Below are positions 38,889 through 51,183 of a DNA stretch of 64,000 nt, one piece after another; the stretch's first letter is position 1; each line of letters opens with the position of its first letter. The position numbers and the translations under genes were made by a program. This stretch comes from Phialocephala subalpina. Taxonomy: Eukaryota; Ascomycota; Leotiomycetes; Helotiales; Mollisiaceae. The DNA lies in NCBI GenBank assembly GCA_900073065.1, contig FJOG01000001.1:1316430-1380429 (forward strand), given 5' to 3'. Below the pieces are notes generated by a model. It saw nothing but the letters and a program-made list of their open reading frames with translations. It searched no databases and was not told the DNA's origin.

Positions 38889-41371
38889 ATGGATCCGATG
38901 GACTTCACCATGGACGATTCGAGCAACCTACTTGCGAGCAACGCACACCGATACCAGTGCCAACCTCAAGCTCAGTCACACCCTCAATCAAACGGGCCCA
39001 ATCCCATATCACAGAGCTCATCCCAAACTCGAGATAGCCAACACTACGATCCGGTCCACGAGTCATCTGGGTGGTACCAACCCAACATTGCAAATGGACC
39101 TCACCGTCATCAGTTCCCAACTCCACAGAACATTCCGCAGTGGTCTTCACCTCATGTGGATCCGACTCATAACTGGCCACACTTTGCTGAGATGGAGCGA
39201 GCAGCTCAAAGTCATGGTTACACTTCTCAAGACTACCGCCGAAGCTACATGCCTTGGAACGAAACAGGATCATTTGCGAGCTTCACAAACCATCCTGGAT
39301 ACAACTCAAGCCCGGTGAATGGAGGAAGTGGCGGATCTGAAGCTGCCACCCTGCAATCACGTTCTGCGGCCCCTCTCCGAGGTTATGAAATGAATCAACA
39401 GCAGTTTCTCTTCCAACGAGACATGCACCGTCCAAGTCTACCTCTACAGTACAATGCTTCGCCATCCAGCAATACTGCCTTGTCTGAAACTCGACCGGCT
39501 CCGGAGAGCGTTCCCACACCCTCGTCTTCAGAACAGTCAACTCCCCAGCAACCACCAGCCTTCGGAAGCATGGGACTGAGAGCAGGTAAGCAGACCCAAG
39601 TTCTTCGCCATGTGTGACTCTGGGTGTAGTCCGGCTGTTTCTTACAGCCCCTGCCGGTGTATCTTCAGCAAGTATTGACACACCTCAGGATTCTCGCGGG
39701 CTACCAGAACAAGTATTTCTCGATATGAGGATATTTTGGAAGGTCCACGTAAGTTTCCTTGGTGATGTTTGTCCTTTTTTGATAAGGAGGGAGATGGAAG
39801 ATCTTTACCAGTTTCCTACCCAAATTCCTAGGATGTTTTGCTAACTAGATCTCTGTCAGGCCGACGACGCCTTGCACCGGCCTGGGACCCGGACTCTGAG
39901 GAAGACGAGGACATTACTAGGGAGATGTCGAGAGAGGTAGCCAGAGAGAGGGAAGCGCTATACCGTCAGCATGCCGCCGAGGCACTCTTTGGAGGTGACA
40001 TAGATGATGATCGCTCGATAGCCGCCATTCGAGGAATGGTGGCTGGTGGTAAGAGAGTTCTTTCCAAGGAAGCTCTTGCATCATTAGAATCCGTCAAGGT
40101 CAAAGATCTGAAGGAAGCTGACCGAAGTAAGCATTCCCCGTCCGTGGCACAGAATGTTCTCTGACATTTATTAAGCTTGCATCATCTGTTACAACGAATT
40201 CGGCGTGAGTAACCCGGAGGGCGAAATTGAAAATCCTATCCGTCTTCCGAAATGCAAGCATGTTTTTGGAGACAAGTGCATCAAAAAGTGGTTCGAGGAC
40301 TCAGATAGTTGTCCATACTGTCGTGATAAGCTCCCGTCGGAGTTGGCTGTCAGAAAAGGTATCATGGCGGACCGGGCGAATCAATACAGACTGGCACATC
40401 GAGAGCAACTGAGACAAATCTCCTTGGCCCAGCGAGAGCAGTTGAGAACACACATGGCCGCCCAGAGATCGAGGTATTCGTACACCCCCGCAGGCATACC
40501 TTCAGTCCCGGTGGACTCGGATGGTTCAAGGTGAGACTCCCTTCCCTGGAGCTTGACCGTTGTTGTTAACCTCGTGAAAAGTTCTGCAACGGCCCAACAA
40601 GTCCAAGATGACTACGATTATATGATGGCTAGACAGGCTGAAGTTTGGTTGGGTGGCCGCAATGGAACCGGAGATTCGCCAGAAAGACGACGTCAAGCCC
40701 GAGGAAGACATGCCCATACGGCAATCAGAGCTCCGCACTATCTAAGCAGCCGTCCTACCTCTGTTGGATCGGCCAGGCTATCTAATCCTTCGTTCACGTA
40801 TCAACCGCCAAGCAGATATACCGACTATGGGGTTCAGTCGAGGAGGAATGCTGCAACTTCTGGCTCCGACGCTAGAGAAACTGCTTCTGAGAGAGAGGTC
40901 GGAGAAGTTAGAGAACCATCGTCTGACTCTCCCGGCTATCATAACTCAGGTCCCACTTCTTCATCGGAATCCTCTGGATCTGTTGATCATACCCCTCCTC
41001 GAAACAGCAGACTTCCCGTTGGTTCTTCCGTGCCTGTAGAAGAGGCATCTCCCCCGGTAGCTGTCGGATCTGGTGTGACTCCGAGACAAGTCCCATCAGG
41101 AACTCGATTCAATTTTGAGTCGCACAGCGCCGTAACGTCTGTCCCGTCAACCAACGCCTCGAACCGCCAATCATCGGGGCAATCAAGTGGTGGATCAGAC
41201 CGAAGCCAACAACAACAAGATCGATCTCAGGCGATCCCATCATTTGGTTCACTTCTCGGCAACAATGCAGCTGCTCGCTTCGGGGCTGATTCCAACCATG
41301 ACATGGACGACCTGACAAGCATCGGACGTATTGGCGTCGGTATTCCACATGGATGGGGTAGCATAAACTGA
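38889..41371 (+). CDS. RING-finger protein, probable E3 ubiquitin ligase
   Basis: I propose five exons: 38889-39585, 39648-39748, 39832-40126, 40176-40530, 40582-41371, about 745 aa. Phases agree throughout. The small second exon (SSASIDTPQDSRGLPEQ region) is an inference; skipping it would need one 274-nt intron, long for this genome. The N-terminal 230 residues are low-complexity (His, Gln, Pro, Ser). An acidic helix follows (WDPDSEEDEDI), then the RING: CIIC, CKHVFGDKC, CPYC. The usual fifth zinc ligand (second His or Cys after CxH) is Gly. The first RING cysteine codon lies immediately after the intron at 40127-40175. A long Ser/Arg-rich tail ends the protein. A role in ubiquitin transfer is inferred from the RING alone. 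Confidence 0.85.
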
Positions 41372-42204
41372 ACTCTTATGCGTTGATTTGATTGTTCTAC
41401 AAGTCTATGCTCCACTGAAGACCTCGCAAACACAACCCTCACATTTTCGTGAGGAAGTACTGGAAATCCTCTGAAGACACACATACACACACATCAGCAT
41501 TCGGCACTGGATTTCATGAGATTGCAACTATAACAAACATCACACTGTCCCCTTCCTTTATTTTCTCGGTTATTCTAGCATGGACTTTGTATGGCTGGTT
41601 CGGATCAGGAGCTTTGGGTGGGCATTCGGCGTCAAATGGATCAATGGAGCACAGTGGGTTTGCATAATGCCTTGGCTCAGCTCAGCTCAGCTCATGATTT
41701 GATTTTCCGCTCTAGCAGCCTAATGAGTTGATATACGAAATGAACACAATTAAAATTAAGTAAGTCCCAATTTTGCTGATGGACGTGAAGTGACAAAGCC
41801 CATGGCAGGAGAGACGTGAATGCTTCATAGCTCAATCATAAAAGATGCAAAAGTGAACTTGGAAAATTAACCGAGAACCCCCCCTTTTTCTATGAAGATT
41901 GGATGAATCTGTACACCACCACCTCCTCTTGCAACGAGATTCCGCGTCAAGACCTAACAACTGCAGGGATAACTTATCGCATTACCGATGAACGCAACCT
42001 AGATTAGTCAGGATCAAGCGCTGCGCTCTAAAAGCGAAGGAAGGGAATTGCACTTGCGATTCTCCCATTCAAGATTTGAGTGAGAGTAAATTCGTGATGC
42101 TAAGCGAGCCGCCCCTTTTCCCCTTCGTTTACTACTGCTATACGCCAAAAACCACCAAGTCACGCATTCATCTGATCTCATCATTTACTGCCCACACCCA
42201 AACC
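41372..42204. other. convergent 3' flanks of RING gene and APC2
   Basis: No gene is seen. A short CAGCT tandem repeat lies at 41676-41693. The rest should hold both 3' untranslated regions. Confidence 0.5.
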
Positions 42205-44958
42205 TCACTTCTTAAGTTTATACTTCCCACTAACCACCTCTAGACTCCCATCCTGCACCTTCCTCCCCAAAAACTCTTGCAACTCCTCATTACTATACGG
42301 AAACCCATCCACAATCAACATCTTCAACATCATCGCTATCTGCGGCAACGACATCTGGCTAGAACTATTCTTCAACATCCCCTGAATAAACTGCCAATAC
42401 ATGCCCATCTTCTCCTTGCCGATACCGTCACTGCTACCGAGACCCGTGTCATCGTCAAGGCTGTCGTCTTTGTTGGAGGAGGATGGAGCGGAGGCTTGCG
42501 CGTTGGACCGGGCACGGTCTTCTTGGTTGAGGGTTTCGAGAACAGAGTAGGTGTTTGGTGAGGTTTCGTGGAGGACGAGCTTGTTGACCCAGAATTTTAG
42601 GGCGGAGCGGACGAGGGTTTCGTCCATTCCTAGCTCTGTGACGAGTTCTTCAGTGGTTCGCTGGATATTTTCGTCTTCGCTTTGAAATGCATAGATTACG
42701 GTTGCTTGCCAGGTGTGTACCTCTTCAACGATGATGCGGTCTTCTAGCTGGAGCTCGACTGTTGCTTGGCCTAAAGCATGCAGCCAAGTGAGTTTTCGAG
42801 ACGCTTTGATTGATTCGAAGCCCTCTTCGTAGGCCTCTTGAAGCTCCATAATCTCGTTGGGGACTTGGTATTCCTCGTCGTGTAGCTGCGGCCAAAAGAG
42901 CCTGGACAGGATCTTGGCGTGCAGAGATGGCTTCGACTGGCTATCTGCAATGCTGCCAGCGCCTAATATCTGCGCATCGTTTTCACTGCCATGCGAATCG
43001 AGGTTCTGCTTCTTTCTGATGACACTGTTGACTCTTCCAGAGTCTTGGATATCCTTCAACATGACTTCGCATGCCTGCAAGGGTGCTTCTCCAAACCGGA
43101 CCTTTAGAAGCTCAAGCACTTTGATCTAAGCATGTTCTTAGCACATAAATTCCCAAGAGGGAGACACTAAACTTACCTCTTTTTCGAAGGATCCGTCATG
43201 CTTCAACAAATTCTCGCCCATGATGTTCTGGAATTCCTTGATGAATACTTCTTGAGATCCCAATACACCAATCAGAGTCCCGATGATGTCTGCATTCTTG
43301 GATCTCTTGTATCCCGGACCAGCATCCACAGGATCAGGGATCCATTCTGTATCATGCCAGTCCAGCTCTTCGTCGTCTGCCCTCGACCCAACTTGCTCAG
43401 AGCCTTTATTTAGAAGCTGTGCCAGCTCCACGAGTTTGTCGGTAGACGAGGTGATCGGATTATCTTGTGCATCTTCTGTGTCTGAAAGAAGACCAGCGAT
43501 AATTATCCGTACAGTGTCTTCTCGAGAGCAGAGGTACAGTTGAAGCGGATATGCAACTCTGTCTAGTAGGACTTTGGAGTGGTCTAAAGCATGGAACGAC
43601 CATATCATGGAGATATAGGTCTGTAGTATCCGAAGAGTCGAGGCACCAGGATGCAGCAGCTTCTCGCTCAAGGTTTTGGCGAATACTTCCGTGAGATGCA
43701 AGCGTCGTTGAGGCGTGGTGATAGCCGTTCGAAGGTCGTCTAAAGCCCCTCTACTGTGAGGCCAATTGACCACGATGTCGTAAAGCTCGTTGATTCGAAG
43801 CTCAGCAAGACGACCAATGCTCATCTCCTTGTACTTCTCCTTGTCTGTCCATGAGATATTGAATTTTGTATCGAGCATGTTGAGCACTTGAACCGCGAGC
43901 TTAGCATATCGATTCTCGATCCACTCACAGAGATCCCTCACACATCGAGATGGCGATGGATGGTGTGCCGTTCTTGGAAGGATGGTTTCGTTGCTTGACT
44001 GGCTCCCAGAAAGGTCCAGTTGTGACCATATACCTTTGCAACCACGGTTCACGTACTCCGTCATGGAGTCGTTCATGACTTCTGCAAAGGTGACCTGAAA
44101 TTGTTCACCTGCAAGGCCAACATTCTTGAGCGACTCGACAAGGCCTAGAATCTCACGTCGGGATCTCTCAGACTCCGCATCCTCTGGCACTACGGAGTAG
44201 GTACTACCATTTGGCGAGGAAAGGCCGAGGATATAAGATACCTGCGAGGTCAAAACCTTCGTCAAAATATCCAGAATTGGCTCTGTTACCGAGTTGCTTA
44301 TGACAGCATAGACATCTCGCCGAAATCTCGACACGACCGGGGTTGATGTTCCTGGTAGTCCCGAGTTGTCAATATGCTCTTTGATGAATGACAGACCATG
44401 AAGATACTGGCGCTGGGCGGTCTCGAGAACCTTAACAACTCGAAGGAGGATAGCATCAGGCTTTTCATGCTTTTTGAGACGTAGAATGATAGGCAAAACC
44501 TGTCGAAGGAAGTGTCGCCGGACCTGAGATGTGTGCCAAGCAATGATATCCTCCGTTTGTCGTGCCAGTGGTACGTAGGTTTGGGGATAGATGAGGACAT
44601 TTAGGGCCTGGTAGAAATCTTTCCCAACGGATTCTCTTTCCGGTTTGAGCGGCTCTAAGACACCCCGATGTTCTGCGAAGTCTGGAAGATTGAGAACTCG
44701 GGTTGCAATGTGCCATGACCGATCCCATCGAACCTGGTCCTGAACATGATCTGTTCCTGGAGGTGACAGCTTCGAAGGAGAAGAAAGTTGACTGGAAAAG
44801 GTATCGTTGTGAAGCGGTGGCGCTCCAAAAGCCTGGCCAGGCGCTGTGAATCCCGTGATGGGTGTTGTAACAGGTGTCGGCTGGGAGATTGGAGGCGTTC
44901 CAAAGACGGAGTTAAAAACGCGTCGCTTTTTGGTGTCAAGCGTTCTTCCTGGCATCAT
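42205..44958 (-). CDS. APC2: anaphase-promoting complex subunit 2 (cullin-like)
   Basis: APC2 is the cullin-like scaffold of the APC/C; with the RING subunit APC11 it forms the catalytic core that ubiquitinates securin and cyclins at mitotic exit. Exon 1 is 43177-44958 and exon 2 is 42205-43125, joined in phase 0 over a 51-nt GT-AG intron, giving about 900 aa. The N-terminal two-thirds is helical cullin-repeat-like. The cullin homology region spans about residues 560-790, including LLKVRFGEAPLQACEVMLKD and SVIRKKQN. The C-terminus (about 835-900) is the APC2 winged-helix domain: MYWQFIQGMLKN, QIAMMLKMLIVDGFPYSNEEL, ending SGKYKLKK. The start MMPGRTLDTKKRRVFNSVFG is typical of fungal APC2. It converges with the RING gene; both relate to ubiquitin transfer, but a functional link is unproven. 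Confidence 0.94.
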
Positions 44959-45514
44959 AGAGATTTAGACAAGCTTCCATCTGTCAGAAAGCACCCATTC
45001 CTCTTGTTTTCAGATGCCCATATTTCTGATATGTTGGTTGTTACGTCGTGATTCCTTTGGCGCTCACGGGAAGGCACGGCCCTTTCGGAGTAAACACGCG
45101 GTCACGTGGATAGATTGTCTTTGATTGGGCAAACATCGAACCTATGGGTACTATATTTGCCTGAAAAGCCTTGAGCTTGATACTTTCTCTACTCAAAGTC
45201 ATGGTTATCTTGATCCCTAAGATGCAGAGCCTTGTGGCTTGAATTTATTGAATGTAACCATAGCACAGCCTTGAAATCCCTCGATCAACAAATTATCATG
45301 GCCATACGAATTCAATGTCAAGGACGAGTCGAACTTGAATAATTCATTACGATATCATAATGTCAGGCTACCCAGCCATTTCCTAGCTATATCTCGTGTT
45401 TTGACATTACAGAAGAACGAAGTATGTTCAGAGCTTTTGCGCTCAGAGTCTAATCTCTCCTAAAACAGGAGGCAGAGCCATTCAAATTAAAGAAAATCGT
45501 CAAGTGCGTGGGTA
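44959..45514. other. intergenic, APC2 promoter and INP2-like 3' flank
   Basis: Both neighbours are on the minus strand. Nothing coding is seen. Confidence 0.5.
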
Positions 45515-47551
45515 TCATATCGACGTGATTCTTCCAGCAGGTGTTGTCCTGCCCCTTGGCCGCAAATTAATGACTGATTCCAATTCCCGAAGCATCTTTG
45601 TGTTCGCTTCCACTTTGGATTTCACCAACTCCCTCTTCGTCCTGTCATCCTTCATCCTCGCTATCCGCTCCTCTCGTGTTAAAGTGCTTCGCTGGCGTGG
45701 GAGTGCGATGGCCTCGAACACCTCTTCGGCATCGGAAGAGCTGAAGTCCATGCTATTTCGGGACCGTGGCTCGCCATTCAAGGCCTTGAGTGCATCTGAT
45801 ATACCGCCCTCGTCAACAGCCGTAAGCCCTCCTAGTGAAGATGTAGGCGAGAGCATGCCACTTATAGATGAAACTCGGCGCTCGTTCCGGTCAATATTGG
45901 ACGCTAGGGCAGCCTTTCCATCTTCCCATTCCTGCATGAGAGCCTTCAGATCCATTCCGACGGATTCATACTGTATCATAAGGTTCGTTCCGAGTTCTGA
46001 TACATCTTCCGTCTCATTCAGATTCTTGTCCGATTCTTCACGGAGCACATGAAGCTTAGCTTGAAGTCCTCGGATCCCTGTTGAAAGCGAATTGAGTTTT
46101 CGCAATTGCGCTCGCCAGCGTTCCCTGCCCGGAGTTAGGGGAAGCTTAGGAGTTGGGGGTACGGGGAAACCTAGATGACATTAGACTGAGTAAGATTATT
46201 GATGATTGGGGATTATATACTCTCTTCCTCGCTGAGTATCCGACGCAGCCGCTCTTCGGCCTCTCTGGTCACGATAGCCAGAGCATGAATCTCATCAACA
46301 GCTGTAGTCCATCGGATAAAATCGGGCTTTCCTCCATCTGCTTCTAACGCCATCAAACAACAAAGAAAAATCTTCCTAGTGATGTCAAATCTGGCTGCGA
46401 GGATCTTTAGGACCCTCACGGATTCCGCATCTTCAAACTCGGTGTCGGAATATCCTAGCATCGCTTCTGTATAGTCGCTGTCACTGATGTCGTAGATATC
46501 GAAGTATTTCTCCAGGTCCATTTCTTCTGCAAAAGGCTTAAGAACGATGCATGCTTGGTGATATCGTGGCATGACATCTGCCAGACAGAGTCTAAGTTGC
46601 TTCCTTAGACGTGCACATCTTCGAGTTTGGCTTCGGTCCTCGAGTCGACTGATGGGAGGAAGGGGAGTGCTGCTACTGATTTATTAGTGATAGAGCGTCT
46701 CTGATTGCAAGCATGGCATACATTCTGTACCCACGGGACACTAATTCGACCTCCTGAACGAGAGTCAATGCCCCTGCAGCTGCCGTATCAAAATCATGTC
46801 CTTTGACGACAAACTCTGAGATTTCTGCGAGGCTTTGCTGCCGAAGATATTGAAGCCATTGTCTACGCATGTATGCGTACGAAGTAACAGCCAATATTAT
46901 TATGACGGCTAGCAAGACCACCATTCGCCCTTTCCCAACAGTCGAGTTGGCACCACCCTTTGCCCAGTGTATCAACCACGCCATAGCAAAAGCAAAGGAA
47001 GCGGTCACAGCAACTCCTGCAAGCGTAAAGGCTCCGATTTGTGGAGCATCTGGGGTTGGCACTGCCGCATCTCGAGAGGGAACGTATGTTGCTTGCCCCA
47101 GGTATGAATGTGCGTTTAGCAACTGAGAAGCTACAATCAGGTACCGAAATCGTTCCAAAAACCTCGCGTTGTCTGCCCGACCTAACCTAGAGTTGACAGC
47201 TTTCTGCATCACCTCGTTAGCCTAGCGCTACCTCAAATCTCCTTCAAAACCCACCGAGCAAGTATTGTGAAGTGTAGCAACAGCACTATTCGCAGGTATC
47301 GCCAGGCGGAGGGGAGGAGGTAGTCTGTGTTTGAATTTGGGTCGAAGGGTTGGTTTGCCTCGTGGCGCGAATGACGGGCTCGATGTATTTGAAGAGGCAT
47401 CGCCATCTCCATGGCTTGGAGCGTCCTCTACCTGGCCTCCATCACCTGAAAGGACAGTCAGAAATGCTCGATGCATCGGACAGCATTGCATAGTTCACTC
47501 ACCTTCCAGGTAATCCGCAAGAGGGGAATCCTCGAATACTACGGCCTCCAT
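45515..47551 (-). CDS. vezatin / peroxisomal myosin-binding family protein (INP2-like)
   Basis: The myosin-binding (vezatin, PF12632-type) family includes yeast Inp2, the peroxisomal receptor for a class V myosin in organelle inheritance. Five exons chain in phase: 47503-47551, 47255-47445, 46722-47203, 46221-46675, 45515-46170, about 610 aa. Supporting splice evidence includes a perfect GCTAAC branch site in the second intron (47204-47254) and the reconstructed SRGYRISSTPLPPISRLE across the third junction. Two close transmembrane helices (about residues 139-160 and 173-191) form a hairpin. They are followed by the conserved LVQEVELVSRGYR region and a helical domain to about 390. The C-terminus has coiled-coil stretches and Ser-rich linkers. 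Assignment to the family is good; a peroxisomal role is inferred from yeast only. Confidence 0.8.
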
Positions 47552-50500
47552 GAGCAGCAAGACGTTATTGAATATACCGAGGTTCCATGCCGATCGGCAC
47601 AATGTCCTTGTAGCTAGAACTAGAACTCAGCTTGGCCTTATCGTGAAAGATGAATTATTCAAGAATTTGGTTCGAACATCCAAATAAAACAAAGGAGTGT
47701 GTGTAATGAATGGACCAACAGACCACGAAGTTAATTAAATCAGCATCGCGGAGGAGCGAGATTAACTTCCGACGATGTCAAGGGTCCGGCTCCGAATGAC
47801 AAAATGACACCAGCCCGAATGCAGGAAGACCCCAGCTCCGATTCTAAGCGACCGAGAAACCTTAAATTTGGCATAAATCTCGACTCTCGAACTGGCCTTG
47901 ACTTCGACTTGGACAGCAACGGAGCAGCAGATCTTGAGAGCGAAATGCGAGAACTGGTTCTCTTACATTATCTACCTTGCACACCACCGTCGATTCGGCA
48001 TGTCTGCCACGAGTCCCTCGCGCACGGGAAGTGGTCCGTGCCGATGCGACTTTCCCGATGAACGTTCGGTCATTGTGCTTCATAGAAGCATCAACCTGGG
48101 GTCGATCATCAAGGGTAGCTTTGAGGCATTGGCGCAATTTCGACCTATAACGCACCGACATAGGATCGTACGTAAAGGGGAAATCCGGTCCTAGCCCGGA
48201 CTTACAATGATTTGACGCTGACATTATTTGGCCGAGAGCAAGACAATTGGATTCACATACCGCCAGAGATACCAGACGTGCAGATGCCGCATTGGCTGTG
48301 GCTACGAGAGGGAACGACTATTACTCGGACGTTGGTGTTTGAAGAGGACAGTGTTTCAAGGTCTTCTTTGAAGAGACACGATTTTACGCCTGGGTTTGAA
48401 TGGCTGGATTCCTCAATCCCCCGGCTCGCTCGATCTCATTGTCTCAAGTAGCAGGCGCGCGGCTATGAGACAAGTCTTGCTTTCCAAACAGTGGTGCTTG
48501 TCCATCGACGCCGCTAGAATCCTCAGTGGGAGCAACACAGAGGGTGCCATACGATGGTCCTGACACTGGAGCTATTTGAAGAATCAACCTGGACGTTGGC
48601 TTTGTGCAGCATTTCATGGAGGGTACATAATTCCTCGGTTGTCATGCTCCCAGGCTCAGGTCATGATGAATGTCCTCAACTCTCTGGTACTTTTGTGTGT
48701 CTCTTTCTACAACACCGCGAGCCATGGTCATCTCTGCGAAAACACCATCCAAGCTCGAATTTGACTGTGCCCAGCGTAAAAGTGCCGCAGCGATACGCAA
48801 TTCGTCATAGTTTCGCTGCAGGTTTCCGAAAGGGCAGGAGTGCTAACCTTCGAGGTAAGCCACGAATATACTTCGATACTTTCTATTGCTTCTCACGATG
48901 GTGCTCTTCATCCTTTCGCCAGCCGTGTCACTCGTATCCTCATCCACGCTAAGGTCGATCAAAAGCGATGTGTAAAGCCACAGAGAATCGTGGCCTAAAT
49001 AGGAAAATGAAACAACGTTTCTCAGAGCAAGAATAGAAGAGGGCACTAGAGGACGGTACGGAGGTCGTCTTGTCGAGCAGCCACCCCCATATTTCGTACA
49101 AAAGTTGTTCCTGCGAAAAAAGGCCGAATCGTTTGATCGCCGACAGTCCGAATATGCCATCTGCAAGCCATGCATTACGTGCCGCCTCTCTCTCCACAAG
49201 ACCCTGGTTTCGCTGGATCTCGGCGAGCAGACCCGAATACTGGGGATATGACGATATGTTTTCAACAAGGACGAAAATGCTTCGACCTGGTTGTTGTTCT
49301 GGATGTTGCGGTATTCCTGCTGCTTCGGTCTCGCTGGCAGTACGTTAACGTTCCCACGCACCCGGGACTTCTGTAGAGATCTACTGCTCGAAACATCTGC
49401 ATCTGCACAAACGCCACACCAATGGACACAAGTGGACAGGGCGCAGACTTGCCCTCTGTCAATATCGCCAGCCAGCAGCGATGGAAAAACGTTCTTTTGT
49501 TGCGTGCAGCCGATACGGCAATAGTACTGGCCATCCTTCAGCCGGCTGACCGGCCCCCACGTCAAGCCATTCGGAACACGAAGGAGTGTTCGGCTCATGC
49601 ACGGTGAAAGCGACACCGACGCCAGTGATAGGGCTGGGGGAACGATGCCGCAGCTTCCACAACCCTCGCGATTGAATGAGATGAGAAGAGAACACTCCAG
49701 ATGCTGATTGATGTCACAGTTCAAGCCAGCAATGGCCACCCTCCGCCAATTGGCACTTGCTCTTTTATGGTAGCTGGCAGGGCCTTCCAAGAAGTTGTTT
49801 AAACCGGTTAGTTCCAGCGCATAAGTCTCGAGAATGCTTCGATTGTAGCTAGCTCAAATGCTCCACCATTCCTGGATTATCCACATCGTCACTTTGTGTC
49901 TATAATTTAATGCGAATGCTGCGAGCTTCACGAGATGCCAAATCGTCAATCAGCCTTGGCTAGCCTTGGAGGATGCGAACGTCCAAGACACAACTACAGA
50001 CCAGCAACGGCCAGAACACATGTCCAACTAGGCAAGGCTTTATAATAATATCATAATATAGGTTCGAGAAGAACGTCCACATTGGTCACCCCGATGCAAC
50101 AATCGAAGCATCCACAAGGCTGATGAAAATATTGTGACTAAGCCCTATCGTCGAGCTCAAATGATGACTCTGCAAGGCCCGTGTAGAGCCTAGAAAGCTC
50201 GCAGCCCGCTGACAAATGCGCCGTTCTCCAACATCACGATTGCCAGATCCAAGTTCTCGTTTCTTTCATCTCCCGGAAGTGATTACCATGCACGGGAAGA
50301 TATGATTATTGTGGCCATCAGAACACCTGCCCTCCTCTGCATCTACGAATCATCGTGCCCACAACGTCCATCCGAGGACCGTCGACTAAGCAGTGCGACA
50401 TCCCAACCCAGCCTTACCTGTGCAAGTCGCTCTAAAACCCCCTTGTCTCTCGCTTGTCCCTAAAGTCCGGTCGACAGATCACACCCCGACTTCCGCCCTT

Positions 50501-51183
50501 CAAGTTGAACGACGAGGCAAGCCACGTCCAAATCACATCCTTCCTGGCCTAGAAAATTGTTTTCACACCCGACCCTACCCATATCCCAACCCGTTCCCGT
50601 ATAGTGGTCACCATGGCTGTGCGCGTCATAAGCCCTGACAAACTCCCACCTTGGGGCTACTGGCCCTTCTCGGTCTACCCCGTTCGGCGAAGGCCAAGAG
50701 CAATCTTAGATCTTTATGGAGATTAAGCTGTAGTCTTTCCAGATCTGTGACTCAAGCGTAGTCTTCCGCTGCGGGTATAGAAGCCCCTGGATACTGCTGG
50801 CATGGGTGCAAGTCAGCGATTCCACTGCCTCAGAGCGAAGCTATTTTGACAAGGCCACATCCATCCTTGAATATCCATTCAGTGTTTCTGCCCCCTATTC
50901 TTCATCTCCAGCTGGATTGCTTCTAATTTTGTCTTCGTGGGAATAGATGTCTGTCTCTCCTTTGTGTTGGTCGAGTCTTGGATTAAATACGAGTGCCTTG
51001 TCGCATCTCATTGTCTTGGACAAGCAGAGTTTCACAGATCTTCATCAAGCGTCGCCACCTGCAATCTTTTCTAGCGACTCCTTGTTGTTGTAGCGTCCAT
51101 TGGATCGTTAGCCTGTACTGTTTGATCTTGTACTCTATCTTCGTCACCTACGACATACCATACAACTCTCAGAGAATCTCAAT
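47552..51183. other. 3.6-kb gene-poor stretch
   Basis: Apart from a possible coding remnant on the minus strand (48949-49344, listed separately), no gene is supportable. A 315-codon open frame at 48843-49790 runs over the same place in another frame but has no family character. The right end (about 50200-51183) is likely the promoter and pyrimidine-rich leader of the gene at 51184. Confidence 0.4.
48949..49344 (-). other. possible coding remnant or isolated exon
   Basis: Between a TAA at 49345-49347 and the stop at 48949 this frame encodes a stretch that looks like folded protein: SIFVLVENISSYPQYSGLL, then LVEREAARNAWLADGIFG, LSAIKRFGLFSQEQLLYEIW, GWLLDKTTSVPSSSALF. It has balanced composition, amphipathic helices and three Trp, unlike the surrounding frames. 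There is no suitable start codon and I cannot name a family. It may be one exon of an unresolved gene or the remains of a dead one. Confidence 0.3.

Noticed and set aside
39586..39859. Single 274-nt intron in the RING gene instead of two introns with a small exon
   Set aside because: Phase would also work, but two short introns with normal donors and acceptors fit the genome's intron sizes better. Transcript data are needed to settle it.
48843..49790. 315-codon open frame on the minus strand
   Set aside because: Composition is erratic (many Cys, Arg, Ser) with no domain, and a shorter overlapping frame is more protein-like. Probably chance openness.
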